A stretch of DNA of 64,000 nucleotides from an uncultured Paracoccaceae bacterium (GTDB lineage: Bacteria; Pseudomonadota; Alphaproteobacteria; Rhodobacterales; Rhodobacteraceae): NCBI GenBank assembly GCA_947498985.1, contig CANMMF010000005.1, positions 62,001 through 126,000 of the forward strand, in the 5' to 3' direction. The notes beneath the pieces were generated by a model that ran no database searches, was not told the DNA's origin, and saw only the letters and a program-made list of their open reading frames with translations. The translations under genes and the position numbers were made by a program. Below, one piece after another: positions 54,671 to 62,915 of the stretch (positions are counted from its first letter, which is position 1; the number at the start of each line of letters is the position of its first letter).

Positions 54671-56334
54671 GCGGCGAGAGACTGATTTACCTCCCCCTGG
54701 GGGGCGCCGGCGAGATCGGCATGAATTGCTATGTCTATGGCTATGGCAAGCCGGGGCGGGAGCGGCTGATCGTGGTCGATCTGGGTGTGACCTTTCCGGA
54801 TATGGACAGCAGCCCCGGCGTCGATCTGATCCTGCCCGACATTACCTGGCTGAAGGAAAACCGCGACCGGATCGAGGCGGTGTTCATCACCCATGCGCAT
54901 GAGGATCACGTCGGCGCCGTGGGCCACACGTTCGAGGATCTGGGCGCCAGGATCCATTGCCGCGCCTTTACCGCCAATATCGCCCGGCGCAAGCTGGAGG
55001 AATACGGCGTCGAGGGCAAATCGGTGAAAACCGCCTCCGCATGGCCCGCCACGGTGAAGGCGGGGCCGTTCGAGGTGGGCTTCCTGCCGATCTCGCATTC
55101 GATCCCGGAGAGCTCTGCGCTGGTGATCGACAGCCCGGCGGGCCGGGTCATCCATACCGGCGACTTCAAGCTCGATCCCACGCCGCTGGTGGGCGAGCCC
55201 TGGGATCCGGCGCTCTGGGCCGAGGTCGCGAAACCGGGCGTCAGGGCGCTGGTCTGCGACAGCACCAACGTCTTTTCCGAACATCCCGGCCGGTCGGAGG
55301 CCTCTGTCGGCCCGGCGGTCGAGGATCTGGTGGCCAATGCCAAAAACATGGTGGTGGCCACGACATTCGCCTCCAACGTGGCGCGGGTGAAGACGCTGGC
55401 GGAGGCGGGCGAACGGGCCGGGCGCTCGATCTGCCTCATGGGCCGCGCGATGCGGCGGATGATCGAGGCGTCGGTGGAAACCGGCGTGCTCAAGGGCTTT
55501 CCCAAGGTCATCGCGCCCGAGGACGCGGCCAGCATTCCGCGCGAGAACCTGATGCTGCTTGTCACCGGCAGCCAGGGTGAGCGGCGCGCGGCCTCCGCGC
55601 AGCTGGCGCGCGGCAAGTATCACGGGATGGAGCTCAGGGAAGGCGATCTCTTTCTCTTCAGCTCCAAGACCATCCCCGGCAACGAGCGCGGCGTGATACG
55701 CATCATGAACCAGCTCTCCGAGCAGGGGGTGGATGTGGTCGATGACAGCGACGGGCAGTATCACGTCTCGGGCCACGCCAACCGGCCCGATCTGGAGACC
55801 ATGCAGACCATCGTCGATCCGCAGATCGTGGTGCCGATGCATGGCGAGCACCGGCATCTGCGCGAACACACCAAGCTCGCGCAGGCGCGCGGGCGCAAGG
55901 GGGTGCTGGCGGTCAACGGCATGATGATCGACCTCAGCGGCAACGCGCCGGAGGTGGTCGAGTATATCGAAACCGGGCGCACCTATCTCGACGGCTCGGT
56001 GCAGATCGGCGCGCTGGATGGCGTGGTGCGCGATCGGATCCGCATGGCGCTCAACGGGCATGTGGTGGTCACCGTGATCCTCGACGAGGACGATGAGCCG
56101 CTGGGAGAGCCGTGGTGCGACATCATGGGTCTGCCCGAGACCGGGCGCAGCCATGCGCCGCTGATCGAGGTGCTGGAGGAGGATCTGAGCCAGTATCTGG
56201 GGCGCGCGGGGGCCAAGATCCTCACCGATGACGACAAGCTCGAGGACGGGTTGAAAAAGGTCGCGCGGCAGACCGCGCAGACCGAGATCGGCAAGAAACC
56301 GGAAGTGACGGTGATCGTCAGCCGGCTCACGTGA
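54667..56334 (+). CDS. rnj: Ribonuclease J
   Basis: 555 aa, metallo-beta-lactamase/beta-CASP ribonuclease for mRNA decay and rRNA processing. Zinc ligands are in THAHEDHVGAVGH near residue 75; beta-CASP motifs include VTGSQGER near 299 and SGHANRPDLE near 367; the MHGEHRHLREH segment near 393 follows. Alphaproteobacteria carry RNase J beside RNase E, as expected. ATGA and GTGA overlaps tie it to coaX and gph. Confidence 0.93.
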   Translation: MSGERLIYLPLGGAGEIGMNCYVYGYGKPGRERLIVVDLGVTFPDMDSSPGVDLILPDITWLKENRDRIEAVFITHAHEDHVGAVGHTFEDLGARIHCRAFTANIARRKLEEYGVEGKSVKTASAWPATVKAGPFEVGFLPISHSIPESSALVIDSPAGRVIHTGDFKLDPTPLVGEPWDPALWAEVAKPGVRALVCDSTNVFSEHPGRSEASVGPAVEDLVANAKNMVVATTFASNVARVKTLAEAGERAGRSICLMGRAMRRMIEASVETGVLKGFPKVIAPEDAASIPRENLMLLVTGSQGERRAASAQLARGKYHGMELREGDLFLFSSKTIPGNERGVIRIMNQLSEQGVDVVDDSDGQYHVSGHANRPDLETMQTIVDPQIVVPMHGEHRHLREHTKLAQARGRKGVLAVNGMMIDLSGNAPEVVEYIETGRTYLDGSVQIGALDGVVRDRIRMALNGHVVVTVILDEDDEPLGEPWCDIMGLPETGRSHAPLIEVLEEDLSQYLGRAGAKILTDDDKLEDGLKKVARQTAQTEIGKKPEVTVIVSRLT

Positions 56335-56984
56335 GCCGCCCGGCGCCGGTGGTCTTCGACCTTGACGGCACGCTGATCGACAGCCTGCCGGGGATCGCGA
56401 AGGCGGGCAATGCGGTGCTGGCCGATGAAGGCCTGCCGCATTTGCCGCAGGCGGCGTTCACCGGGTTTGTGGGGCATGGCGCGCGGGTCTTCATGGACCG
56501 GCTGATCGCCGCCACGGCGCTCGATCCGGCGCGCGATGCGCTGCTGATGGCGCGGTTCATGGAGCACTACGCCCGCGTCGGGCGCGAGACGCCGCTTTTT
56601 CCCGGCGTGCGCGACATGCTGGCAGCCTTGCGCGAAGAAGGGCGGGCGCTGGGGCTTTGCACCAACAAACCCTCCGGTCCGCTGGCATCGGTCATCGAGG
56701 CGCTGGCGCTTGATGCGGTCTTTGACGTGACCGTCGCCGGGGACAGTCTGGCGCAGCGCAAACCCGATCCCGCACCGCTCCTGCATTGCTTTGATGTTTT
56801 GGGCGCGCCGGGGGTCTATGTCGGCGACAGCGAGGTGGATGCGGAAACCGCGAAACGCGCGAGGCTGCCATTTGTGCTTTACACCGAAGGCATCCGGCTA
56901 CGCCCGGTCGAGGCGTTGCCGCACCAGGCGGTATTCGACGATTTTGCGGCCCTGCCGGGGGTTCTGTTCTGGCCTCTGTCCTGA
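56331..56984 (+). CDS. gph: Phosphoglycolate phosphatase-like HAD hydrolase
   Basis: 217 aa, HAD superfamily. FDLDGTLIDS at residues 9-18 holds the nucleophile aspartate; CTNKPSG near 109 and KPDPAPLLHC near 144 are motifs II-III; YVGDSEVDAETA near 163 is motif IV. The length and cap type suit Gph, which clears 2-phosphoglycolate formed in DNA repair or oxygenation. Exact substrate not certain. GTG start overlaps the rnj stop. Confidence 0.85.
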   Translation: MSRPAPVVFDLDGTLIDSLPGIAKAGNAVLADEGLPHLPQAAFTGFVGHGARVFMDRLIAATALDPARDALLMARFMEHYARVGRETPLFPGVRDMLAALREEGRALGLCTNKPSGPLASVIEALALDAVFDVTVAGDSLAQRKPDPAPLLHCFDVLGAPGVYVGDSEVDAETAKRARLPFVLYTEGIRLRPVEALPHQAVFDDFAALPGVLFWPLS

Positions 56985-57044
56985 AAGAGGCGGCGCTGGT
57001 CGATCCGGATTGATCCGCCGATTGTGACGCGTCAGGATGCTCGC

Positions 57045-57782
57045 ATGTGGAAAGCTCTGAACTCTCTCGCGCTTGTCGCCTGCCCGCTGCTCCCTGGCGC
57101 GCCTCTGGCCGCAGAAGAGGACCAGCCCGCGCCCGGCACCGTCTTCACCTACGCGATCACCAATACCGAGGTGAACGGGCTGAGCTCCGGCGCTGGCACG
57201 GCCACCAAGACGATCCACGAGGCAGCGGCAGGAACGCTGGCGGTGTCGGATTGCAACGGGCCGCAATCCTGCTTGCTGACGGTGCAACGCGACTTCCTGA
57301 AGACCGTGACCTGGGCCAATGCAAGCGCCGAAGCGGTTGCGGCGATGGGTGTCGAGGACTGGACCGCCGAGGAAACCGCGATCAGGATCACCATCAGCGA
57401 GGAAAGCGGCGGCGCGTTTTTCCCGCTCGAGGATGGCAAGCTGCTGCGCTGGACCGAGGATTGGACGTCGGAGCATTTCAACGCGCGCTACCGGATGCAG
57501 GCACAGCAGATTTGCTGCGATGCCGCCGACCATCCGCTGGCGCAATCCGACCGGCTCTGGACCATCCGCTACGGGTTCGAACGGGTGGATGAAGAGGCGC
57601 TTGGCAGCGGCGATGTGCTCTTCACCTATGACCCGGTGCTGAAATGGTACCTTGTGTCCGAGACGATCAACCGGACGCAGGACGATGTGGACGCGCCGGT
57701 ACGAACGCGCATTTTCCGCAGCGATCTGAAGTCGGTACGAGACGCGGATGCGGTGGGCTCTCCGGCATCAGGGCAAAACTGA
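57045..57782 (+). CDS. Exported protein of unknown function
   Basis: 245 aa. Signal peptide (MWKALNSLALVACPLLPGAPLAAEE, about residues 1-23) when started at ATG 57045; a GTG at 57024 is an alternative that spoils the signal. The mature protein looks beta-rich (FTYAITNTEVNGLSS, FTYDPVLKWYLVSETI) with a CCD cysteine pair near 155. No family recognised. It faces the convergent DUF502 gene. Confidence 0.65.
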   Translation: MWKALNSLALVACPLLPGAPLAAEEDQPAPGTVFTYAITNTEVNGLSSGAGTATKTIHEAAAGTLAVSDCNGPQSCLLTVQRDFLKTVTWANASAEAVAAMGVEDWTAEETAIRITISEESGGAFFPLEDGKLLRWTEDWTSEHFNARYRMQAQQICCDAADHPLAQSDRLWTIRYGFERVDEEALGSGDVLFTYDPVLKWYLVSETINRTQDDVDAPVRTRIFRSDLKSVRDADAVGSPASGQN

Positions 57783-57878
57783 CGCGGGCATTTTTGTCTT
57801 GTCCGCCAGAGTCCTGGCCCGCGCAGTGAATGTGCCAGCCATAGCGGCGGGCCTGCCACCCGACGGAAATACCCGCGC

Positions 57879-58619
57879 TCAGCTGGCCTTGCGCGCCAGT
57901 TCCTCCACCGCGTCCTTGGCCTTTTCGCCATTGGGATAGACCAGCCCGGCAGAGATCACGAGCTTGGCGGCATCCTCGATGCTCATGTCGAGCTCGATCA
58001 CGTCACTTTTCGGAAAGAACAGCAAGAACCCGGAGGTCGGGTTTGGCGTGGTCGGCACAAAGACCGACACCATGCCGCCGGGCACCGCGGTCTTGGCCGC
58101 CACCTCGCCCCGCGTGTCGGTCGAGATAAAGGCAATCGCCCAGATACCCTTGCGCGGATATTCGATCAGGCAGGCCTTTTCGAAGCTGCGTTCGGTCTGG
58201 GCAAACACCGTCTCGGCGATCTGCTTGATGCCGGAATAGATCGAGCGCACCACCGGCGTGCGGTCCACGAGGCTTTCGGCAAAGCGGATCAGCGAACGTC
58301 CGATCAGCCCCTTGGCGATCCAGCCGACAATCAGCGTGAAAAGCAGGAAGACGATGACGCCGACGCCGCGGATATTGACGTTGATCCAGTCATCCGACCG
58401 CGGATCGGTGTTGCCGAGAAAGCGGTTGATCAAGCCTTCGGGCTGATAGGCGTCGGGCACGAACGGCCAGACAAACCCGTCGACCCAGCCGATCACCGTC
58501 CAGATCAGCCAGACGGTCAGCCCCACCGGCGCAATCACGACGATGCCCGTCAGGAATGACGCGCGAAACCCGGCGAGCCAGCCGGGGCGCTTGGGCTCTT
58601 TGTCGAAAGGCGTGCTCAT
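57879..58619 (-). CDS. DUF502 membrane protein
   Basis: 246 aa. Two N-terminal helices (residues about 20-42 and 85-105) are followed by a cytoplasmic domain with VDRTPVVRSIYSGIKQIAE, VEYPRKG-like IEYPRKGIWAIAFI, and FVPTTPNPTSGFLLFFPKSD near 180-200, a hallmark of DUF502. Function unknown. The ATG at 58617-58619 is chosen over a longer frame because family proteins start near MSTPFDKEPKRPGW. Confidence 0.85.
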   Translation of the reverse strand: MSTPFDKEPKRPGWLAGFRASFLTGIVVIAPVGLTVWLIWTVIGWVDGFVWPFVPDAYQPEGLINRFLGNTDPRSDDWINVNIRGVGVIVFLLFTLIVGWIAKGLIGRSLIRFAESLVDRTPVVRSIYSGIKQIAETVFAQTERSFEKACLIEYPRKGIWAIAFISTDTRGEVAAKTAVPGGMVSVFVPTTPNPTSGFLLFFPKSDVIELDMSIEDAAKLVISAGLVYPNGEKAKDAVEELARKAS

Positions 58620-58686
58620 GGGGCAGTCCGATGTTAACTCACCGGAACGTAGGTGTTTGCGGCAGGCTCCACAATGGCCGCGGGGC

Positions 58687-59613
58687 TCAGCTTGGGAAAT
58701 TGCCGCGCCGCGCGCCCATTTCGGCGGCAATTCCCGCCGCAAGCCGCGCATTGTTGAGAACCAGCGCGATATTCGCCTCGAGCGAGCGGCCTTCGGTCAG
58801 CTCGAAGATCCGTTGCAGCAGGTAGGGCGTGAGCGCCTTGCCCGAGATCCCGTGCTGTGCCGCGTCGCTGGTGGCCTGCGCAATCACCGGAGCGAGCGTG
58901 GCGCGCGGGATCTCCGCCTCGGCGGGGATCGGATTGGCCACCAGCTGTCCGCCGGGCAGACCAAGGGCTGCGCGCATCAGATGGGCGCGGGCGATCTCGG
59001 CGGCGCTGTCCATGCGCAAAGGCGCGCGCAGGCCCGCCTCGCGCGACCAGAAGGCGGGCAGCTGGTCCTGACCGTAGGCGATGACCGGCACGCCCAGCGT
59101 CTCCAGCCGCTCCAGCGTCTTGGGCAGATCGAGGATCGCCTTGGCGCCCGCGGCGACCACCGTGACGCCGGTCTGCGCCAGTTCCTGCAGATCGGCGGAG
59201 ACGTCAAAGCTGGTCTCCGCGCCTTTATGCACACCGCCGATCCCGCCGGTCGCAAAGACTTCGATGCCCGCAAGCTGGGCCGCGATCATCGTGGCCGCGA
59301 CCGTTGTCGCCCCGGTGCGCCCCGCGGCCATGCAGACCGCCATGTCGGCGCGGCTGAGCTTGGCGACCTGGCGCGCCTGCGCCAGCGCCTCGAGCTGCGC
59401 ATCGGTCAGCCCGACGCAGAGCGCGCCGTCGATCACGGCAATGGTGGCGGGCTCGGCACCGGCATCGCGGATCTCCGTCTCCACCGCGCGGGCCACGTCG
59501 AGGTTGCGCGGCCAGGGCATGCCATGGGTGATGATGGTGGATTCGAGCGCCACAACCGGGCGGCCGGCCTCCAGCGCGGCGGCGACGGCGGGGGAAACCT
59601 GAGGGCGGATCAT
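58687..59613 (-). CDS. psuG: Pseudouridine-5'-phosphate glycosidase
   Basis: 308 aa. It reversibly cleaves pseudouridine 5'-phosphate to uracil and ribose 5-phosphate. VVALESTIITHGMPWP near residue 21, TVAATMIAAQLAGIEVFATGGIGGVH near 107-132 and SFDVSADLQELA are the family's active-site segments. It follows the kinase gene on the minus strand with a four-base overlap, the usual psuK-psuG pair for pseudouridine salvage. Confidence 0.92.
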   Translation of the reverse strand: MIRPQVSPAVAAALEAGRPVVALESTIITHGMPWPRNLDVARAVETEIRDAGAEPATIAVIDGALCVGLTDAQLEALAQARQVAKLSRADMAVCMAAGRTGATTVAATMIAAQLAGIEVFATGGIGGVHKGAETSFDVSADLQELAQTGVTVVAAGAKAILDLPKTLERLETLGVPVIAYGQDQLPAFWSREAGLRAPLRMDSAAEIARAHLMRAALGLPGGQLVANPIPAEAEIPRATLAPVIAQATSDAAQHGISGKALTPYLLQRIFELTEGRSLEANIALVLNNARLAAGIAAEMGARRGNFPS

Positions 59614-60503
59614 GTGGCAATCTCTCCGGAGACGTAGGACGCAGCGGCGGCAAGCGCGCGGTTGAGCGCGGTGTCCCGGTCCGCGCCGCCAAGCTCTGCC
59701 GCGATATGGGCGGCCATGAAGGTGTCGCCCGCGCCGGTCACGCGGGTCACCAGCACTTCGGGCGGGTGCGCGCTGATCGGCCCGTCCCTGGTGGCGTCGC
59801 AACAGGCCTGCGCGCCGTTGGTCACCAGCACGCGGGTGGCGCCGCGTTCGATCAGCCGCATGGCGGCGGCAGCGGCCGTCTCGAACCGGGTCTGGCAGAG
59901 CAGCCCGGCCTCCTCGAGATTGACATAGAGCGTGCCGCGCGCGGCGCGCAGAAACGGCAGGAGCCGCTCGGCCTTGCCGGGGCTGGCCGGGGCGATGCGC
60001 AGATCCGCCTCGGTGAAGGCGGGGTGGTGCGCGATGTCTTCCAGCAGCGCTTCGGTCAGATTGCCGTCAAGCGCGATGGCCCCGGCATAGGGCGCCTCGG
60101 GGCTGCCCAGGGCGCCGCCAGTGAGCGGGCGCAGGATCTTGGAGCCCGCGGCCTCCAGCGAATGGGCATCCGCGATGGCCGCGATCAGGCCGTTTGCGCC
60201 CTCGATCGCCATGTAGATATCGGTCGGCAGGTCGTCGGAGCGGTAGACATGCTGCGTCGCGCAGCCCAGCCGCGCGCATTCGGCGATCAGCTCGTCGCCT
60301 TCGGCATCGCGCCCGACCGATGACAGCAGTGCCGGGGTCAGCCCGAACCGCGCCAGCGTCATCGCGATGTTCATCGCCACGCCGCCGGGGATCCGCGTGA
60401 CGCGCCCCGGCACGTCGGATCCTGCGCGCATCACCGATGGCGAGCGCCCGATCACGTCCCAGAGAACGGAGCCGATGCAAAGGATGTCGGGAGATTGGGT
60501 CAT
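59610..60503 (-). CDS. psuK: PfkB-family kinase, probable pseudouridine kinase
   Basis: 297 aa ribokinase-like fold. ILCIGSVLWDVIGRS at the N-terminus, the PfkB motif RIPGGVAMNIAMTLARFG near residue 37 and the C-terminal TRVTGAGDTFMAAHIAAEL near 253 with the catalytic aspartate. Overlap with psuG makes pseudouridine the probable substrate. ATG at 60501-60503. A dispersed repeat lies 54 bp upstream. Confidence 0.85.
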   Translation of the reverse strand: MTQSPDILCIGSVLWDVIGRSPSVMRAGSDVPGRVTRIPGGVAMNIAMTLARFGLTPALLSSVGRDAEGDELIAECARLGCATQHVYRSDDLPTDIYMAIEGANGLIAAIADAHSLEAAGSKILRPLTGGALGSPEAPYAGAIALDGNLTEALLEDIAHHPAFTEADLRIAPASPGKAERLLPFLRAARGTLYVNLEEAGLLCQTRFETAAAAAMRLIERGATRVLVTNGAQACCDATRDGPISAHPPEVLVTRVTGAGDTFMAAHIAAELGGADRDTALNRALAAAASYVSGEIAT

Positions 60504-60556
60504 GGGCCGGTTGTGGCCCGTCGCCCGGCGCGGTGCAAGGGGCTGGCGGCGAGTTT

Positions 60557-60602
60557 CGGGGCGCTGCCCCGGACCCCGGGATATTTCGGGCCCAAAGAAA
60601 CC
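60557..60602 (+). repeat. Dispersed intergenic repeat, copy D (diverged)
   Basis: Hairpin CGGGGC-GCT-GCCCCG, then GACCCCGGGATATTTCGGG and CCAAAGAAACC. The order of parts matches copies A and C, on the plus strand. It lies between the LysR gene and psuK, both on the minus strand, so here the element is antisense to the transcripts. Confidence 0.65.
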
Positions 60603-60618
60603 GGGTTGGGGCGCCGTA

Positions 60619-61527
60619 TCAGCGCGGGCGGCGCTCTTCGTCGGGGGCAAGGTTTTCCAGCCAAGCTATGAAAGCCGAAAGCGCGGGAGGCGCGATGCGG
60701 TCTGCGGGCCAGACCAGATGGTAGGTGCCAAGCGCAAATGCGGGTGTTTCGGTGGCCGGGCGCAGCTGCCCGGTGGCGCGCTCGCTCCGGGTCATGAAGT
60801 CGGGCAGCAGGGCGACGCCCATGCCGTGAAGCGCCGCCTGCGCGATTGTGGTGAACTGGTCGAAGCTGGTGCCGGACAGCGTGCCATGGGGGATGTCATG
60901 GGCGGCAAACCAGCGCGGCCAGGCGTTGGGGCGCGACTGGATGTGCAAAAGCGGCAGGCGCGTGAGATCGGAGGGCGGCACCGGCGCGTCGGGCAGCAGC
61001 GCCGGGGCGGCGAGCGGACGCACCTCTTCGACCATCAGCGCCAGGCTGTGTGTGCCGGGCCAGGTTTCGGGACGTCCGAAATGGATCGCCGCGTCGAACG
61101 GCTCGGCGGCAAAGGAAAACGGGCTGAGCCTTGTCGCCATGTTCACCGTGACATCGGGATGTTTTTGCGCAAAATCCGGCAGGCGCGGCACCAGCCAGCG
61201 CATCCCGAAGCTTGGCAGGATCGAGAGGTTGAGCGCGCCGCCGCTTGGATCCAGACGCAGCGACAGCGCGCCCTGGGCAATCCGGTCAAGCGCGTCGCGC
61301 ACGGTTGCGGCAAAGGCGCTGGCCTGAGGAGTTAGGCGCAAGGCCCTGCGATCGCGCAGGAAAAGCTGGGTGGCCAGATGGTCTTCGAGGGTCTTCAGCT
61401 GGCGCGACACCGCGCTTTGCGTGAGGTTGAGCTCTTCGGCGACGGCGGTGGCGCTGCCGAGCCGGTCCAGCGCCTCGAGCGCGCGCAGGGCAGAAAGCGG
61501 AGGCAGGGTGCGGCGCGCCAGACTCAT
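60619..61527 (-). CDS. LysR-family regulator, divergent from gcdH
   Basis: 302 aa. Helix-turn-helix [23 protein letters not shown] near residues 26-48, then a periplasmic-binding-like effector domain in the GcvA/GcdR style ([14 protein letters not shown]). It diverges from gcdH with 91 bp between starts, the normal layout for a LysR regulator and its target; GcdR-type regulators respond to glutarate or glutaryl-CoA in other proteobacteria. Target assignment is inferred. Confidence 0.88.
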   Translation of the reverse strand: MSLARRTLPPLSALRALEALDRLGSATAVAEELNLTQSAVSRQLKTLEDHLATQLFLRDRRALRLTPQASAFAATVRDALDRIAQGALSLRLDPSGGALNLSILPSFGMRWLVPRLPDFAQKHPDVTVNMATRLSPFSFAAEPFDAAIHFGRPETWPGTHSLALMVEEVRPLAAPALLPDAPVPPSDLTRLPLLHIQSRPNAWPRWFAAHDIPHGTLSGTSFDQFTTIAQAALHGMGVALLPDFMTRSERATGQLRPATETPAFALGTYHLVWPADRIAPPALSAFIAWLENLAPDEERRPR

Positions 61528-61531
61528 GCAA

Positions 61532-61548
61532 ATTCCTCATGGAATGAG
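61532..61548. promoter_or_regulatory. Overlapping inverted repeats, probable LysR site
   Basis: CTCAT-GGA-ATGAG (61536-61548) overlaps ATTCC-TCAT-GGAAT (61532-61545). They lie five bases upstream of the LysR start codon and before the gcdH promoter, suitable for autoregulation and control of gcdH. Binding is inferred. Confidence 0.55.
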
Positions 61549-61562
61549 ACCTTATTGTCGTT

Positions 61563-61590
61563 TTTACATGCGCCCGGTTCAAGCTATATC
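61563..61590 (+). promoter_or_regulatory. Putative sigma-70 promoter of gcdH
   Basis: TTTACA (61563-61568), 16-bp spacer, TATATC (61585-61590). The predicted start near 61597 leaves a leader of about 22 bases with AAAGGAG (61606-61612) before the gcdH ATG at 61619. Confidence 0.6.
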
Positions 61591-61618
61591 CTGTAAGAAC
61601 CAGCCAAAGGAGCCTGCG

Positions 61619-62851
61619 ATGAACGAGATGAGCCCCGCAAAACCGCAACTGAAGGCCAAGGACGCCCCGGATCTGGGCGCGTTTGACTGGGAGGATCCGT
61701 TTCGTCTGGCCGACCAGCTGACCGAGGAAGAGCGCATGCTGGCCGACGGCACCCGCGCCTTTGCGCAGGAAAAGCTGCAGCCGCGCGTGATCGACGCGTT
61801 CGAGAACGAGACCGTCGAGCCGGAGATTTTCCGCGAGATGGGCGAGATGGGGCTGCTGGGCGTGACCTTGCCCGAGGAATATGGCGGGCTGGGCGCGGGC
61901 TATGTGTCCTACGGGCTTGTGGCGCGCGAGATCGAGCGGGTCGACAGCGGCTACCGGTCGATGATGTCGGTGCAGTCGAGCCTGGTGATGTATCCGATCT
62001 ACGCCTATGGCTCCGAGGAGCAGCGGCAGAAATACCTGCCGAAGCTGGCCTCCGGCGAATGGATTGGCTGTTTCGGTCTGACCGAGCCCGATGCCGGCTC
62101 CGACCCCGCGGGCATGAAGACGCGGGCCGAGAAGATCGACGGCGGCTACCGGATCAGCGGGGCCAAGATGTGGATTTCCAACAGCCCGATCGCGGATGTG
62201 TTTGTGGTCTGGGCGAAATCCGACGCCCATGACGGCAAGATCCGCGGGTTTGTGCTGGAAAAGGGCATGAAAGGGCTGAGCGCGCCCAAGGTGGGCAACA
62301 AGCTCAGCCTGCGCGCCTCTGTCACCGGCGAGATCGTGATGGACGGGGTCGACGTGGGCGAGGACGCGCTGCTGCCACATGTGCAGGGGCTCAAGGGGCC
62401 GTTTGGCTGTCTCAACCGCGCGCGTTTCGGGATCAGCTGGGGTGTGCTGGGGGCGGCGGAGTTCTGCTGGCATGCGGCGCGGCGCTACGGGCTGGACCGC
62501 AAGCAGTTCGGCAAGCCGATTGCGCAGACGCAGCTTTTCCAGAAGAAACTGGCGGACATGCAGACCGAGATTGCGCTGGGGTTGCAGGGCTGTCTGCAGG
62601 TCGGGAGGCTGATGGACGAGGCCCGGGGCGCGCCGGAGATGATCTCCATCCTGAAGCGCAACAATTGCGGCAAGGCGCTGGAGATCGCCCGGCACGCGCG
62701 GGACATGCATGGCGGCAACGGCATCTCGGCGGAGTTTCAGGTGATCCGGCACATGGTGAACCTCGAGACAGTGAACACCTATGAGGGCACGCATGATGTA
62801 CATGCGCTGATCCTGGGGCGTGCGCAGACCGGGTTGCAGGCGTTTTTCTGA
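61619..62851 (+). CDS. gcdH: Glutaryl-CoA dehydrogenase
   Basis: 410 aa acyl-CoA dehydrogenase. It oxidises and decarboxylates glutaryl-CoA to crotonyl-CoA in lysine and tryptophan breakdown. [19 protein letters not shown] at the N-terminus, [18 protein letters not shown] near residue 155 and the C-terminal [20 protein letters not shown] near 386, whose glutamate is the catalytic base, are typical of GcdH. The substrate-binding region [11 protein letters not shown] fits. Divergent LysR gene and strong ribosome-binding site AAAGGAG support regulated expression. Confidence 0.92.
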   Translation: MNEMSPAKPQLKAKDAPDLGAFDWEDPFRLADQLTEEERMLADGTRAFAQEKLQPRVIDAFENETVEPEIFREMGEMGLLGVTLPEEYGGLGAGYVSYGLVAREIERVDSGYRSMMSVQSSLVMYPIYAYGSEEQRQKYLPKLASGEWIGCFGLTEPDAGSDPAGMKTRAEKIDGGYRISGAKMWISNSPIADVFVVWAKSDAHDGKIRGFVLEKGMKGLSAPKVGNKLSLRASVTGEIVMDGVDVGEDALLPHVQGLKGPFGCLNRARFGISWGVLGAAEFCWHAARRYGLDRKQFGKPIAQTQLFQKKLADMQTEIALGLQGCLQVGRLMDEARGAPEMISILKRNNCGKALEIARHARDMHGGNGISAEFQVIRHMVNLETVNTYEGTHDVHALILGRAQTGLQAFF

Positions 62852-62865
62852 GCCGGTCCACTCAT

Positions 62866-62881
62866 CCACCCTGATGGGTGG
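62866..62881 (+). terminator. Weak hairpin after gcdH
   Basis: CCACCC-TGAT-GGGTGG: 6-bp stem, four-base loop, 14 bp after the gcdH stop, followed by TCTCGTTTC. A modest intrinsic terminator between gcdH and the convergent monooxygenase gene. Confidence 0.5.
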
Positions 62882-62915
62882 TCTCGTTTCAACGCAGAGT
62901 GTTACGGGGCGATCT

